From assembly GCA_002869885.2 (NCBI GenBank), contig NEWR02000013.1:12328-58119 (forward strand): 45,792 bases of DNA, in the 5' to 3' direction. This stretch comes from Nitrospira sp. CG24C (lineage in GTDB: Bacteria > Nitrospirota > Nitrospiria > Nitrospirales > Nitrospiraceae). The position numbers and the translations under genes are program-made. The notes below the pieces were generated by a model. It did not search any database. It saw only the letters and a list, made by a program, of their open reading frames with translations, and was not told where the DNA came from. Of this stretch, positions 18,118 through 26,760 are shown in pieces (position 1 is the first letter of the stretch; each line of letters opens with the position of its first letter).

Positions 18118-18319
18118 CCAAATTCCTACCTCTTCAGCCAAGTGTCCTCGCTGCGCGGCTGTATTAGCGTGAATGTTCCGCGAAAGCAGCGCTCATCTTC
18201 TAGCGTCGAGGTCGAGCGTGGAAGCGCATTTGGGGTTAGACGTAGGCGGTGGAATAACTCTGTCGGCACGCCGGAACTTCGCTGGCCTGCACATCTAGGA
18301 CAACAGGCGTAGATCCCAC

Positions 18320-18436
18320 CGGATGCTCAAAAAGTTCGTCCAGCAAGGCCGCAGCGAGTGAAGATCCGAGGCGTACCCTTGTGGTACGTTGAGGGTCTGA
18401 ACGATGCGAGAACGATGCTGGCGGACTTTTGGGGCT
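18320..18436. repeat. ~115-bp palindromic intergenic repeat, copy 3 (right end decayed)
   Basis: Starts GGATGCTCAAAAAG, then CCAGCAAGGCCGCAGCGAG, the GTACC/GGTAC tip and GAACGATGCTGGCGGACTTTT. The right terminus has lost the CAGCATCC end. It lies within 10 bp of the purU stop codon. Confidence 0.8.
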
Positions 18437-18441
18437 TCCGG

Positions 18442-19305
18442 CTAATCGAATACCACGGTTTTTCTGCCATACACCAACACCCGTCGCTCGACATGGCGGC
18501 GCACGGCGCGGGCCAGCACAATCTCCTCCAGATCCCGGCCTTTTCTTACCAGATCATCGACCGTATCCCGGTGGCCTACTCGCATGACGTCTTGCTCGAT
18601 GATCGGACCTTCATCCAGATCTTCCGTGGCATAGTGCGCCGTCGCCCCGATGATCTTCACGCCCCGGTCATAGGCCTGCCGATAGGGATTGGCGCCGATG
18701 AAAGCCGGGAGGAAGGAGTGATGGATATTGATGACCGGACAGCCGACCTGGGACAGAAAGGCGCCGCTGAGAATTTGCATGTACCGGGTCATGACCACCA
18801 GTTCGATTCGGTGCTCCTTCAGCAGGGCGAGAATTTGCTGCTCCTGCTGTGACTTGGTCTCCTTGGTCACGGGATAGACGGTGAAGGGGATCTTGAACAG
18901 CTCGGCCCAGCCTGCGCAGGCATCGTGATTGGAAATGATCACCGGAATATCGATGTGCAGCTCGTCGCGCTTGTGCCGTTGGAGCAGATCTGCCAGACAG
19001 TGGTCCTGCTTCGAGACCAGCATCGCGACTCGCATTCGGCGACTGGATGGGCGGACTTCATAGCGCATGTCGAAGGTCTTCGCGACCGGGGCGAAGGCAG
19101 CGGCGATTTCATCGGGCGGAATCTGCAGGCCCTCGGCGGCAAACTCCATGCGCATGAGAAACTCGTTCGTCTCTTCATCTGTATGGTGATCCGAATCGAG
19201 AATGTTTCCGCCAAAGTCGTGAATGAATCCGGAGACCCGGGCCACGATACCCCGGCGATCCTTGCAGTGAATCAGCAGAACGACCGATTCTTTTCGATGC
19301 GCCAT
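18442..19305 (-). CDS. purU: Formyltetrahydrofolate deformylase
   Basis: Hydrolyses 10-formyl-THF to THF and formate, balancing the one-carbon pool. An N-terminal ACT domain (about 8-80, LIHCKDRRGIVARVSGFI) precedes a formyltransferase fold with the catalytic triad Asn193 and His195 (VINIHHSFLPAF) and Asp231 (TEDLDEGPII); HRDTVDDLVRKGRDLE is typical of PurU. Length 287 is normal. It is a single gene here, bracketed by palindromic repeats on both sides. Functionally it complements the glycine cleavage gene in one-carbon metabolism, though the two are not linked. Confidence 0.95.
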   Translation of the reverse strand: MAHRKESVVLLIHCKDRRGIVARVSGFIHDFGGNILDSDHHTDEETNEFLMRMEFAAEGLQIPPDEIAAAFAPVAKTFDMRYEVRPSSRRMRVAMLVSKQDHCLADLLQRHKRDELHIDIPVIISNHDACAGWAELFKIPFTVYPVTKETKSQQEQQILALLKEHRIELVVMTRYMQILSGAFLSQVGCPVINIHHSFLPAFIGANPYRQAYDRGVKIIGATAHYATEDLDEGPIIEQDVMRVGHRDTVDDLVRKGRDLEEIVLARAVRRHVERRVLVYGRKTVVFD

Positions 19306-19430
19306 CGTGGGTGCCTACCTTTCCGACGAGAGTGGATGGTTCAAGTGTAGCAGGCGAGCAACAATATCGGAAGGAAATGGCCTGGCGGGTCGCGGAACTA
19401 TTTTTGCACTATTTAAGAGGCGGTATATCA

Positions 19431-19648
19431 AACAGGATGCTCAAAAAGGCTACGGTTTTCACCCGCCCAGCCCCGGCGCGCCAAGACGCGCCGTTCCGCA
19501 GGCAAGGCCGCAGCGAGCTATCACTTTACAAGGGGTGGGTGGGATGATCCCAACTGCGCGCGTCCAACGAGGGCCTTCTGAGGCCGCGCGTTGCGCGAGC
19601 AAGGGGATCGTCCCAGCTACCCCATCCCCACTTTTTCAGCATCCTGTT
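19431..19648. repeat. ~218-bp composite palindromic repeat, copy 4, carrying the GCGCGCGTCCAACGAG module
   Basis: The ends are 18-bp near-perfect inverted repeats (AACAGGATGCTCAAAAAG / CTTTTTCAGCATCCTGTT). The interior differs from the ~125-bp copies: after AAGGCCGCAGCGAG it contains ACTGCGCGCGTCCAACGAG, a GGCCTTCTGAGGCC stem and GCGCGTTGCGCGAGCAAG, flanked by GGGATGATCCC-type arms. It fills the purU-rimO gap, and its right end overlaps the rimO stop codon. Confidence 0.8.
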
Positions 19649-21026
19649 AAGAGACGATGTGGCCTACAAGATCATACAGCGCTGCATCGGTGATCTCGAC
19701 CTTGACGAGCTCCCCCGCTGTGGCTGATCCATCATTGATATACACGACGCCGTCGATCTCCGGAGCCAGCCCTTCATGGCGTCCCTCAAGCAGTAGTTCC
19801 GTCTCTTCCGAGACCCCTTCGACCAAGACTTCCATCACGGAGCCGATACGGGCCTGGCCTCGTGCCGCAGCTATCTCTTCCTGCACAGCCAGGAGCTCAT
19901 TCCGTCGTTCGCCCATGACCGATCGCTCGACTTTGTCGTCAAGCCCGACAGCCGGCGTGTCTTCCTCATCCGAGTACAAAAACACCGCCACCCGATCGAA
20001 CTCGGTCTCTTCCACGTAGCCTCTCAGCTCGTCGAACGCCTGCTCCGTCTCGCCTGGAAATCCCACGATGAAGGCTGTCCGAAATGTGACGCCTGGAATA
20101 CGTGTTCTGATCCGATCGACGAGGGAACTGATGGCGGCCCGATCGCCCAGCCGGTGCATCCGCTTGAGCATTCGATCGTTGATATGTTGCAGCGGCATGT
20201 CGATATACTTGGTGATCTTTTCTTCGCCTGCGTAGAGATCCAGCAATTCGTCCGATACCTGTTGCGGGTAGAGATAGAAAGGCCTGATCCAGCGCAAGTC
20301 TTTCACCTTCACCAGCTCGCGAAGCAGTGTGACGAGGCCGTGCCGCACACCGAGATCCACGCCATAATTCACTGTATCCTGGGAAATGAGGTTGATCTCT
20401 TTTACCCCTTCAGCGGCGAGGCGCACGGCTTCGGCTACGATCGATTCAACCGGGCGGCTTCGCTGTTTGCCCCGCATCAGGGGGATCGCACAGAAAGCGC
20501 AATTGCGGTTACAACCTTCGGCAATCTTGACGTAGGCGCTATGGGCCTTTCCGAGGCGGATGCGCGGCGCGTCTGCGTCGTATAGATAGGGAGGCTCGCT
20601 GATCCAGAGCCGTTGCTGCCGCTTCTTCGGCGCCAGCAGATCTCGGCAAATTTCCGCGATCTTTCCGAACTCGCCGGTCCCTACCACGCCGTCGAGTTCC
20701 GGCAATTGCTTGAGGAGATCCCCTTGATACCGCTGCGCCAGACAGCCGGCGGCAATCAACACTCGGCAGGATCCTGTTTCCTTTAGTTTGCCATGGGCAA
20801 TAATCGTATCGATCGATTCCTGTTTGGCCTCTTCGATGAAACCGCACGTATTGATGATGACCACTTCGGCTTTCTTCGGGTCATCGGTCAGGGCAAACCC
20901 GTCCGTCACCAAGGTGCCCAGCATGACTTCGGAATCGACCTGATTTTTCGAACAACCCAGGTTGACGAAACCGATAGTGGTCTTCTTGCTGTTTGGGCGA
21001 GCGGGGGTGATTAGTCGTGAAGACAT
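19647..21026 (-). CDS. rimO: Ribosomal protein S12 methylthiotransferase
   Basis: A radical-SAM enzyme that adds a methylthio group to Asp88 of ribosomal protein S12. The N-terminal domain carries the auxiliary-cluster cysteines Cys25 (LGCSKNQVDSE), Cys61 (INTCGFI) and Cys95 (AAGCLAQR). The radical-SAM motif CNRNCAFC gives Cys172, Cys176 and Cys179. A TRAM domain closes the protein (about 395-459). Length 459 is normal; the LGCSKN and CAFCAIPLMRG wording separates it from MiaB. The ATG is at 21024-21026 without a clear Shine-Dalgarno. The TAA stop is partly made by the terminal bases of the neighbouring palindromic repeat. Confidence 0.95.
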   Translation of the reverse strand: MSSRLITPARPNSKKTTIGFVNLGCSKNQVDSEVMLGTLVTDGFALTDDPKKAEVVIINTCGFIEEAKQESIDTIIAHGKLKETGSCRVLIAAGCLAQRYQGDLLKQLPELDGVVGTGEFGKIAEICRDLLAPKKRQQRLWISEPPYLYDADAPRIRLGKAHSAYVKIAEGCNRNCAFCAIPLMRGKQRSRPVESIVAEAVRLAAEGVKEINLISQDTVNYGVDLGVRHGLVTLLRELVKVKDLRWIRPFYLYPQQVSDELLDLYAGEEKITKYIDMPLQHINDRMLKRMHRLGDRAAISSLVDRIRTRIPGVTFRTAFIVGFPGETEQAFDELRGYVEETEFDRVAVFLYSDEEDTPAVGLDDKVERSVMGERRNELLAVQEEIAAARGQARIGSVMEVLVEGVSEETELLLEGRHEGLAPEIDGVVYINDGSATAGELVKVEITDAALYDLVGHIVS

Positions 21027-21102
21027 GCGAGGCAGTCTACGGGACGGCCCAAAAGCCTGTCAATCAAGAGCCCCTTGGAGGTCGTGGGCCAATTCCCTGT
21101 AT

Positions 21103-21353
21103 CCCTCTTTAGGGGAATAGCCAAGATTGCTCTCTATCGTGCATGTTCAAAAAAGCATCGAATTCTATTATTTCCCATCAGGGGATGGGTCAGCTCGTGG
21201 CGCGTTTTGCCGAAGGGGCGGGGCCCCACCGCATCTTCTCATCTTGTCTATTCCCTAAAGAGGGTAAGGAGGTTTGCTCCCTAACTGCGCGCGTCCAACG
21301 AGCACACCTTCATCGTGCGCGTTGCGCGAGCAAGGGGGAGCAACCTCCTTGCC
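21103..21353. repeat. Composite palindromic repeat with the GCGCGCGTCCAACGAG module (second copy)
   Basis: Outer arms CCCTCTTTAGGGGAATAG (21103-21120) and CTATTCCCTAAAGAGGG (21248-21264) are inverted. A second hairpin, 21263-21353, has arms GGTAAGGAGGTTTGCTCCC and the near-complementary GGGAGCAACCTCCTTGCC, enclosing ACTGCGCGCGTCCAACGAG and GCGCGTTGCGCGAGCAAG exactly as in the element at 19431-19648. It fills the 372-bp gap between rimO and the next gene. Confidence 0.7.
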
Positions 21354-21398
21354 CTCCCCTTCCTTCTTATGGCATCATGCCCCCCTTTGGAGACAGGG

Positions 21399-21824
21399 AT
21401 GGCACATTTGCTTGAATATGTCGGCTCCGTACATATTTATCTTGGACCATACCGAGGGAATCCAATTTCTTTGTATTTGAAGCGGATAGAGACTGGATGC
21501 CAGATCGGCCCGAAGGCCTATCCGTGGAATGACGTTGTCGGCAGTGGTGAGACGCCGAATAAGGCGGCTGCGGATTTTGAAGAGAAATGGAAAGCCAATG
21601 GTCTCTCGGCAGATATGTACTCCGGTCCCTCATGGGAAGGAGGCATCAAGCCGGAGAAACCTGCTCCTCCCAAGCCACCGGCTGCTCCCAAACCAGCCGT
21701 ATCTGCTGCATCAGCACCAGCGGGCCAGCCGGCCGAGCCCGCAGTCGCTCCAGCTGCTCCTGCCGATAGCGCACCAGCTCCTGCCCCAGCCTTAGTAGCT
21801 CAGCCTACAGACAAATCGAACTAA
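21399..21824 (+). CDS. Small protein of unknown function with a Pro/Ala-rich C-terminal tail
   Basis: I do not recognise the 141-residue product. Residues 1-80 look folded (LLEYVGSVHIYLGPYRGNP; CQIGPKAYPWNDVVGSG; ADFEEKWKANGL), and residues 84-141 are an Ala/Pro-rich low-complexity tail. There is no signal peptide or membrane helix. The ATG at 21399 has GGAG 6 nt upstream; the longer reading frame from 21315 runs through the palindromic repeat and is rejected. A 9-nt-unit hairpin follows the stop after 6 bp. Confidence 0.65.
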   Translation: MAHLLEYVGSVHIYLGPYRGNPISLYLKRIETGCQIGPKAYPWNDVVGSGETPNKAAADFEEKWKANGLSADMYSGPSWEGGIKPEKPAPPKPPAAPKPAVSAASAPAGQPAEPAVAPAAPADSAPAPAPALVAQPTDKSN

Positions 21825-21830
21825 TTCACT

Positions 21831-21922
21831 CTATCTGGTTCATTTGGTCTGTTTGGTTGATTTGGTTCAGCTGGTTAGTTTCGTTCAACAAAATAAACAA
21901 GACAAACCAAACAAACCAGACA
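21831..21922. repeat. 9-nt-unit palindromic repeat, copy C
   Basis: The clearest copy: left units read TCTGGTTCA, TTTGGTCTG, TTTGGTTGA, TTTGGTTCA, GCTGGTTAG, TTTCGTTCA; right units ACAAGACAA, ACCAAACAA, ACCAGACAA. It lies between the stops of two convergent genes and could serve as a bidirectional 3' structure. Confidence 0.85.
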
Positions 21923-21943
21923 ACGGTTTTTGATGATGGTGGG

Positions 21944-23389
21944 CTATAGCGAGCGTTTGGGATGGTGTCCGTCAGGAGGGAGGCCGGCCAGTTTGCTGTG
22001 CTTCAGGCCATAGCCCATGTAGACCGCAATGCCGATGGTAGTCCAGACGGCGAACCTGATCCAGGTTACCCACGGGAGAAAACTCATGAGGCCGAGGCAT
22101 GCCAACATGCCTAGGATGGGGACGAGCGGCATGAAGGGAAGCCGGAATGGGCGGGGCTGGTTGGGTTTTGTGTAGCGTAGGACCACGACACCGATACAGA
22201 CGAGGACAAAAGCAAAGAGAGTGCCGATGTTTGTCATATCAGCCGCATCGCCGATGGGAATCAGGGCAGCGAGCGTGGCTACCCCGATGCCGGTGAGAAT
22301 GGTGGCATAGTGTGGCGTACCATAGCGCGGATGCACGGTTGACAGCCAAGGGCTCAAGAGGTGATCGCGCGACATGGCAAAGAATACCCGGATCTGACCC
22401 AGCATCATCACGACGAGCACGCTGGTAATGCCGGCCACAGCCCCGATCGCCACAATCGCCGCTCCCCACTTGAAGCCCACCTTACTTAGTGCATCGGCCA
22501 CCGGTGCATGGATATCGATCTGTGTCACGGGGACCAAGCCGGTCAGGACAGCGGCCACGGCAATGTAGAGGACAGTGCAGATGCTGAGTGAAGCAATGAT
22601 CCCGACCGGCAGATCCCGCTGAGGGTTCTTGGCTTCCTCGGCGGTCGTCGAGATCGCGTCGAACCCAATATAGGCAAAGAACACGATCGCCGCTGCGGCG
22701 CCGACGCCGGCGAATCCCTGAGGCATGAAGGGCGTCCAGTTGTCGGTATTCACGGCCGGCGTTCCCACGGCGATGAAAAAGAGGATGACTGCGAGCTTCA
22801 AGCACACAACGATGCCGGTTGCGCGGGCGCTTTCTTTGATCCCAATCACAAGAATAACGGTGACGAGCAGCACGATAATAGCGGCGGGAAAGTTCGCCAC
22901 GCCTCCGTCCGGCCCTCCGGGTGGATGTGTGGCCCAGTGTGGTAATTCAATCCCCGCTAGCCTGAGCAGATTGTTGAAATAGCCGGACCACCCAATGGCG
23001 ACGGCGACACAGGCCACGCCGTATTCGAGAATGAGGTTCCAGCCGGTAATCCAGGCCAGGAATTCTCCCAACGTGGCGTATGAGTAGGTATAGGCGGAGC
23101 CGGCAGCGGGAATCATGGTGGAAAACTCTGCATAGCAGAGCGCTGCAAAGGCACAGGTCAGGCCGGAGAGCACGAAGGATAGAATAATGCCAGGTCCTGC
23201 CCCTGGCCGGTTGGCATCGCCGACGATGGCGGTGCCGATCAGAACGAAGATGCCGGTGCCGATGATCGCGCCAATGCCGAGCGCGGTCAGATCCCAGGCC
23301 GTGAGGGTCTTTTTTAAACGATGATCGGGGTGATCTGCGTCCGCGAGGATTTGTTCAATGGATTTAGTTCGGAAAAGTCGGCTGATCAA
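21944..23389 (-). CDS. APC-superfamily amino-acid permease (cationic amino acid transporter type)
   Basis: An inner-membrane transporter of 481 residues with about 12 hydrophobic helices. TALGIGAIIGTGIFVLIG (about 35-52) is the unwound TM1 substrate-binding motif, and AFAALCYAEFSTMIPAAGSAYTYSY with GEFLAWITGWNLILEYG is typical of the CAT/YfnA group. FFAYIGFDAISTTAEEAKNPQRDLPVGI is the conserved TM6 region. The substrate cannot be assigned from sequence alone. It sits between two 9-nt-unit hairpins and converges with the small protein at 21399-21824. Confidence 0.9.
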   Translation of the reverse strand: MISRLFRTKSIEQILADADHPDHRLKKTLTAWDLTALGIGAIIGTGIFVLIGTAIVGDANRPGAGPGIILSFVLSGLTCAFAALCYAEFSTMIPAAGSAYTYSYATLGEFLAWITGWNLILEYGVACVAVAIGWSGYFNNLLRLAGIELPHWATHPPGGPDGGVANFPAAIIVLLVTVILVIGIKESARATGIVVCLKLAVILFFIAVGTPAVNTDNWTPFMPQGFAGVGAAAAIVFFAYIGFDAISTTAEEAKNPQRDLPVGIIASLSICTVLYIAVAAVLTGLVPVTQIDIHAPVADALSKVGFKWGAAIVAIGAVAGITSVLVVMMLGQIRVFFAMSRDHLLSPWLSTVHPRYGTPHYATILTGIGVATLAALIPIGDAADMTNIGTLFAFVLVCIGVVVLRYTKPNQPRPFRLPFMPLVPILGMLACLGLMSFLPWVTWIRFAVWTTIGIAVYMGYGLKHSKLAGLPPDGHHPKRSL

Positions 23390-23486
23390 CAGATCTCCTT
23401 TGGCCGCTGGGATGGCGAAAGCCCTGTGGGGTTAAGTATAGCAGGCATGCTCCAAGGGATGACCCAGCGAGACAGGTAGTACACGT

Positions 23487-23572
23487 TGATCCGGTTCATC
23501 CGGTTTGTTTGGTTCATCTGGTTCGTTTCGTTCAACCAAACAAACCAGATAGACCAAATAAACAAGAGAGAC
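23487..23572. repeat. 9-nt-unit palindromic repeat, copy D
   Basis: Left units of the TCCGGTTCA/TTTGGTTCA/TCTGGTTCG type and right ACCAAACAA/ACCAGATAG/ACCAAATAA units. It begins 9 bp beyond the stop of the glutamine-amidotransferase-like gene (minus strand) and lies upstream of the permease. Confidence 0.85.
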
Positions 23573-23580
23573 CATCCGAG

Positions 23581-24327
23581 TCACGCGCCACGGTCTGTCG
23601 CGCGGGCGGCGCGCAGAAAGGCCTCGAACAATCGCCGGTGGAGGGGATGCCGGTCGAAGAGAAATTCCGGGTGCCACTGAATACCGAGGAAAAATCGGTT
23701 TGCTGGAGATTCGATTGCCTCCACGATACCATCGGGCGCCAGGGCACTGGCGACCAGTGACGGGGCGACCGCCTTGACCGACTGATGGTGGGAGCTGTTT
23801 ACCCGCATCGATACCGACCGCACAATGCGACGGAGCAGGCTGCCCGATGTGACGGCCACGGTGTGGCTGAGATTGGTCGCTCGATTGTGTTGCCGATGTT
23901 GGATCACGGTCGAGACTTGGGATGCAATATCCTGAAACAGACTGCCGCCGCAGGCGACATTCATGGCTTGCATACCTCCGCAGATGCCGAGCAGCGGGAG
24001 ATCTGCCTGTCTTGCCAGGCGGACGATGTCCAGCTCAAAACTCATGCGGCGTTCGCTCACGGTGCTGAAGGGATAGCGCTGGCGTTCACCATAGAGCGAC
24101 GGTGGAAGGTCCGGCCCGCTTCCGGTGAGGAGGAGTCCGTCGAACTGTTGCAGGAGGCGTCGTCTGGTGGCCCGGTCTGCATGGAGCGGAAGGACCAGCG
24201 GGATGCCGCCGAGTTCTTCGATAGCACGAATATAGCGTGCGCGCAAAAAGTAGGTGGGCTCGCGTCCACCCCATTCCTTCCGATCACCGGCGTTGAAGTC
24301 TGGTGTGACGCCGATGATGGGCTTCAT
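23581..24327 (-). CDS. Class I glutamine amidotransferase-like hydrolase (peptidase C26, PuuD-like)
   Basis: The 248-residue protein has the gamma-glutamyl hydrolase triad: nucleophile Cys116 in LLGICGGMQAMNV and His219/Glu221 in GIQWHPEFLF, plus the family segment DGLLLTGSGPDLPPSLYGE. Relatives cleave gamma-glutamyl-gamma-aminobutyrate or similar gamma-glutamyl amides. No other putrescine-pathway gene is adjacent, so the substrate is open. The ATG is 3 nt from the stop of the upstream exported protein gene, so the two are probably cotranscribed. Confidence 0.88.
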   Translation of the reverse strand: MKPIIGVTPDFNAGDRKEWGGREPTYFLRARYIRAIEELGGIPLVLPLHADRATRRRLLQQFDGLLLTGSGPDLPPSLYGERQRYPFSTVSERRMSFELDIVRLARQADLPLLGICGGMQAMNVACGGSLFQDIASQVSTVIQHRQHNRATNLSHTVAVTSGSLLRRIVRSVSMRVNSSHHQSVKAVAPSLVASALAPDGIVEAIESPANRFFLGIQWHPEFLFDRHPLHRRLFEAFLRAARATDRGA

Positions 24328-24330
24328 CGG

Positions 24331-24771
24331 CTAGCGGATGGGCTCTGGAGCATGGGCTGGCGCATCGTTCGAGTCAGCGACTCCCAGGAAGCGGATGGGC
24401 CGATTGCCTTGTAGATGATCGGGGGTAATGATGTAGGTACCGTAGAGGCTCGTGGTCCAAATACTCTTGGCAGCGTTTTCATTCCCGCCTGAAAATACAT
24501 AAGCGAGTCCCCCGACAATGCCGCCGCTGATGGCAAACGCGGCTTTCAGTGGAAAATATAACAGGGTGGAAGCACCGGCAGCGACCTGCATGCCCGCGCT
24601 CGATGTGTCTCCTCCCTCGGTGCTTACGGTTGACGCGGAGCCCGTGCTTTCTTGACTCCATGCCGTCGGCGCCATAGTGAAGGTGCAGAGGGTCAGGAGC
24701 AGGAAGGTCAGGACCAATTTGAAGCTGGTAGCCTCACGATGGCGGTTGGGTAAAGATGCGCAGATGTTCAC
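24331..24771 (-). CDS. Exported protein of unknown function with a Gly-rich hydrophobic segment
   Basis: The start is the GTG at 24769-24771, because AAAGGAGG lies 7 nt upstream and the signal peptide then begins correctly (core FKLVLTFLLLTLCTFTMAPTAWSQ). The mature part is short: a Ser/Thr-rich stretch, a hydrophobic Gly/Ala segment (LKAAFAISGGIVGGLAYVFSGG) that could insert in a membrane, and YGTYIITPDHLQGNRPIRFLG. I do not recognise the family. The 146-residue gene is followed 3 nt later by the hydrolase gene. Confidence 0.65.
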   Translation of the reverse strand: MNICASLPNRHREATSFKLVLTFLLLTLCTFTMAPTAWSQESTGSASTVSTEGGDTSSAGMQVAAGASTLLYFPLKAAFAISGGIVGGLAYVFSGGNENAAKSIWTTSLYGTYIITPDHLQGNRPIRFLGVADSNDAPAHAPEPIR

Positions 24772-24910
24772 AGGTAATCCTCCTTTTTCGTCAGAGCGAA
24801 CGGAGCGGCAGTGGTTCACTCCAGGGCGCTCCTCCATAATTCAGTAGTAGTGCGGTTATAACAAATCCAACTGTGAATGCAAACCCCCTGCCATATCAGG
24901 CTGGAATGTC

Positions 24911-25375
24911 TTATGGGGCAGTGGTGTCTCTTGGTGCGAGATCCAGTTCAGCTGCAATGTACGATGTAATGAAGTTCGTCCTCTTGATGACGGTCTCCCT
25001 GACTTCAGCAATCCATGTATCGGCTGGGAGGCATTGGTTCTCTTGAGTGATACCGGACTGCAACGCCAAGTCCAGCTTGCACCAACAGACTGCTTGGATA
25101 AATAGCTCATGGGCTCGTTCCTGTTGAAATACCCGATCTGCATCTGCGAGATCGGCTAGGGCCAGGGCTAACCAGCTGGGGAATTCAACGTCGGTGCTGA
25201 GCCGATCAATCTGGCACTGAGTGATATCGATGGCGACCTGGACGCCACCCTTCCAACTCCGCTTCTTGACGTTAAATACGCAGGAGGAGGTGAAGGGATT
25301 TCCCTTCACTGGCTGCGGCCCGACAAACAGGGTCACGCGGAACTGGGAAGGCTCTGGGGCATGCTCAAGCGCCAT
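24911..25375 (-). CDS. Protein of unknown function, possibly leaderless
   Basis: A 154-residue soluble protein with no recognised domain: a beta-rich N-half (SQFRVTLFVGPQPVKGNPFTSSCVFNVKKRSWKGGVQVAIDI) and a helical C-half (PSWLALALADLADADRVFQQERAHELF). The pattern suggests a small cytoplasmic protein. The ATG at 25373-25375 is chosen over an upstream in-frame ATG (25420), because an extended -10 ends 7 nt before it, so the message may start almost at this codon. The two in-frame upstream ATGs would then be untranscribed. Divergent from the M24 peptidase. Confidence 0.6.
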   Translation of the reverse strand: MALEHAPEPSQFRVTLFVGPQPVKGNPFTSSCVFNVKKRSWKGGVQVAIDITQCQIDRLSTDVEFPSWLALALADLADADRVFQQERAHELFIQAVCWCKLDLALQSGITQENQCLPADTWIAEVRETVIKRTNFITSYIAAELDLAPRDTTAP

Positions 25376-25382
25376 GGTGCGC

Positions 25383-25391
25383 ATTGTAGCA
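25383..25391 (-). promoter_or_regulatory. Extended -10 element directly before an ATG
   Basis: Read on the minus strand: TGCTACAAT (TGnTACAAT). The expected transcription start falls at or next to the ATG at 25375, suggesting a leaderless mRNA. Confidence 0.4.
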
Positions 25392-25446
25392 TGACCCCCG
25401 AATCTTAGCCGCCATCTCATTGACGGCTTGGTAGTGCGACGATAAG

Positions 25447-26655
25447 ATGCCCTCTACCATGACCACGGCCATATATCAGCGTGTCAGCGAAATTCAACAG
25501 GCATTACGCGATGCCGAGATCGGCGGCTGGCTTTTCTACGATTTCCGGGGGAGCGACCCCCTCGCCTATCGCATACTCCAGCTCGATCCGAGGCTTCATG
25601 TGACGAGGCGGTGGTACTACTGGATTCCGGCGCAGGGGGCTCCGGTTAAGCTGTTGCATCGCATCGAGCCGCACGTACTGGATACGTTGCCGGGTCAGGC
25701 TGATTACTATGTATCGTGGGAGCAGCAACGGCAGATCCTTGGACGGCTGCTCGCCGGCGGGCTCCGTGTCGCCATGCAGTATTCCCCGTTGAATGCGGTT
25801 CCCTATGTATCGCGCGTGGATGCCGGCACGATCGAATTGATCAGAAGTTACGGCGTCGAGGTGGTCAGTTCAGCGGATTTGATTCAGACGTTTGAAGCGC
25901 GTTGGACGGATCGTCAACTCGAATCGCATCAGTTTGCCGCCGCAGCGCTTCGGCGCATTGTCGACGAGACATTCAGTCATGTTCATGAGGCGGTCACGCA
26001 AGGGCGGAGCCTTACGGAGTATGGAGTGCAGCAATTTATTCTGACTCGTATAGGCGAGGCCGGGATGGTCACGTCGAGTGCGCCGATCGCCGCTGTCGAT
26101 GCCCACAGTGCCGACCCCCATTATGGTCCGGCAGAGATTGGGTCTGCCGAGGTCACCCGCGATGCATTACTCTTAATCGATCTCTGGGCCAAACGAGCGG
26201 AGGCCGGTTCGGTCTACGCCGATATTACCTGGACTGGTTATGTCGGACGGACTGTGCCGGTGAAACATCGCGAGATCTTCGATTTAGTCCGGCAGGGGCG
26301 GGATGCGGCCTTGACCTTCGTTCGGACTGAGATAGCTGCCGGTCATCGTCCATTCGGGTGGGAAGTCGACGACGCCTGCCGGCAGATTATCCAGCGTTCT
26401 GGTTATGGCGACCAGTTCGTCCATCGCACAGGCCATTCGATCGGCGAAGAGGTTCATGGCAACGGAGCCAATATCGATGGGTTGGAGACGCAGGATACCC
26501 GCCGTCTGATGCCGAAAACCTGCTTTTCCATCGAGCCGGGAATCTACCTGCCTGGTGAGTTTGGGATCAGGAGTGAATTGGACGTCTACATCGCCGAGCG
26601 CGAATCGTTGGTGTTCGGCTTGCCCTTGCAAAATGAGATCGTCCCGATTTTTTAG
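25447..26655 (+). CDS. M24-family metallopeptidase (Xaa-Pro aminopeptidase/prolidase-like)
   Basis: The protein (402 residues) combines an N-terminal creatinase-like domain (about 10-150) with a pita-bread catalytic domain. All five dinuclear-metal ligands are present: Asp245 (LLLIDLWAK), Asp259 (YADITWTG), His330 (HRTGHSIG), Glu363 (SIEPGIY) and Glu377 (RSELDVYI). Members remove N-terminal residues next to proline or cleave X-Pro dipeptides. An in-frame ATG 12 nt later is an alternative start; neither has a Shine-Dalgarno sequence. Confidence 0.9.
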   Translation: MPSTMTTAIYQRVSEIQQALRDAEIGGWLFYDFRGSDPLAYRILQLDPRLHVTRRWYYWIPAQGAPVKLLHRIEPHVLDTLPGQADYYVSWEQQRQILGRLLAGGLRVAMQYSPLNAVPYVSRVDAGTIELIRSYGVEVVSSADLIQTFEARWTDRQLESHQFAAAALRRIVDETFSHVHEAVTQGRSLTEYGVQQFILTRIGEAGMVTSSAPIAAVDAHSADPHYGPAEIGSAEVTRDALLLIDLWAKRAEAGSVYADITWTGYVGRTVPVKHREIFDLVRQGRDAALTFVRTEIAAGHRPFGWEVDDACRQIIQRSGYGDQFVHRTGHSIGEEVHGNGANIDGLETQDTRRLMPKTCFSIEPGIYLPGEFGIRSELDVYIAERESLVFGLPLQNEIVPIF

Positions 26656-26760
26656 CCCCCCCCTTCCTTGACAGTGCCTCCTACTGGCCTATAGAGTTTC
26701 AATTATTAAGAAGCTAGATCGATATCGATTGGCTGGGACTAGGGTAAAAGGAATCACGCT

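Noticed and set aside
19311-19693. Plus-strand ORFs across the purU-rimO gap
   Set aside because: They translate the composite repeat and the antisense of rimO; no initiation signal or homology.
21315-21398. Upstream extension of the Pro/Ala-tailed protein
   Set aside because: Lies in the palindromic repeat; the internal ATG at 21399 has a proper GGAG.
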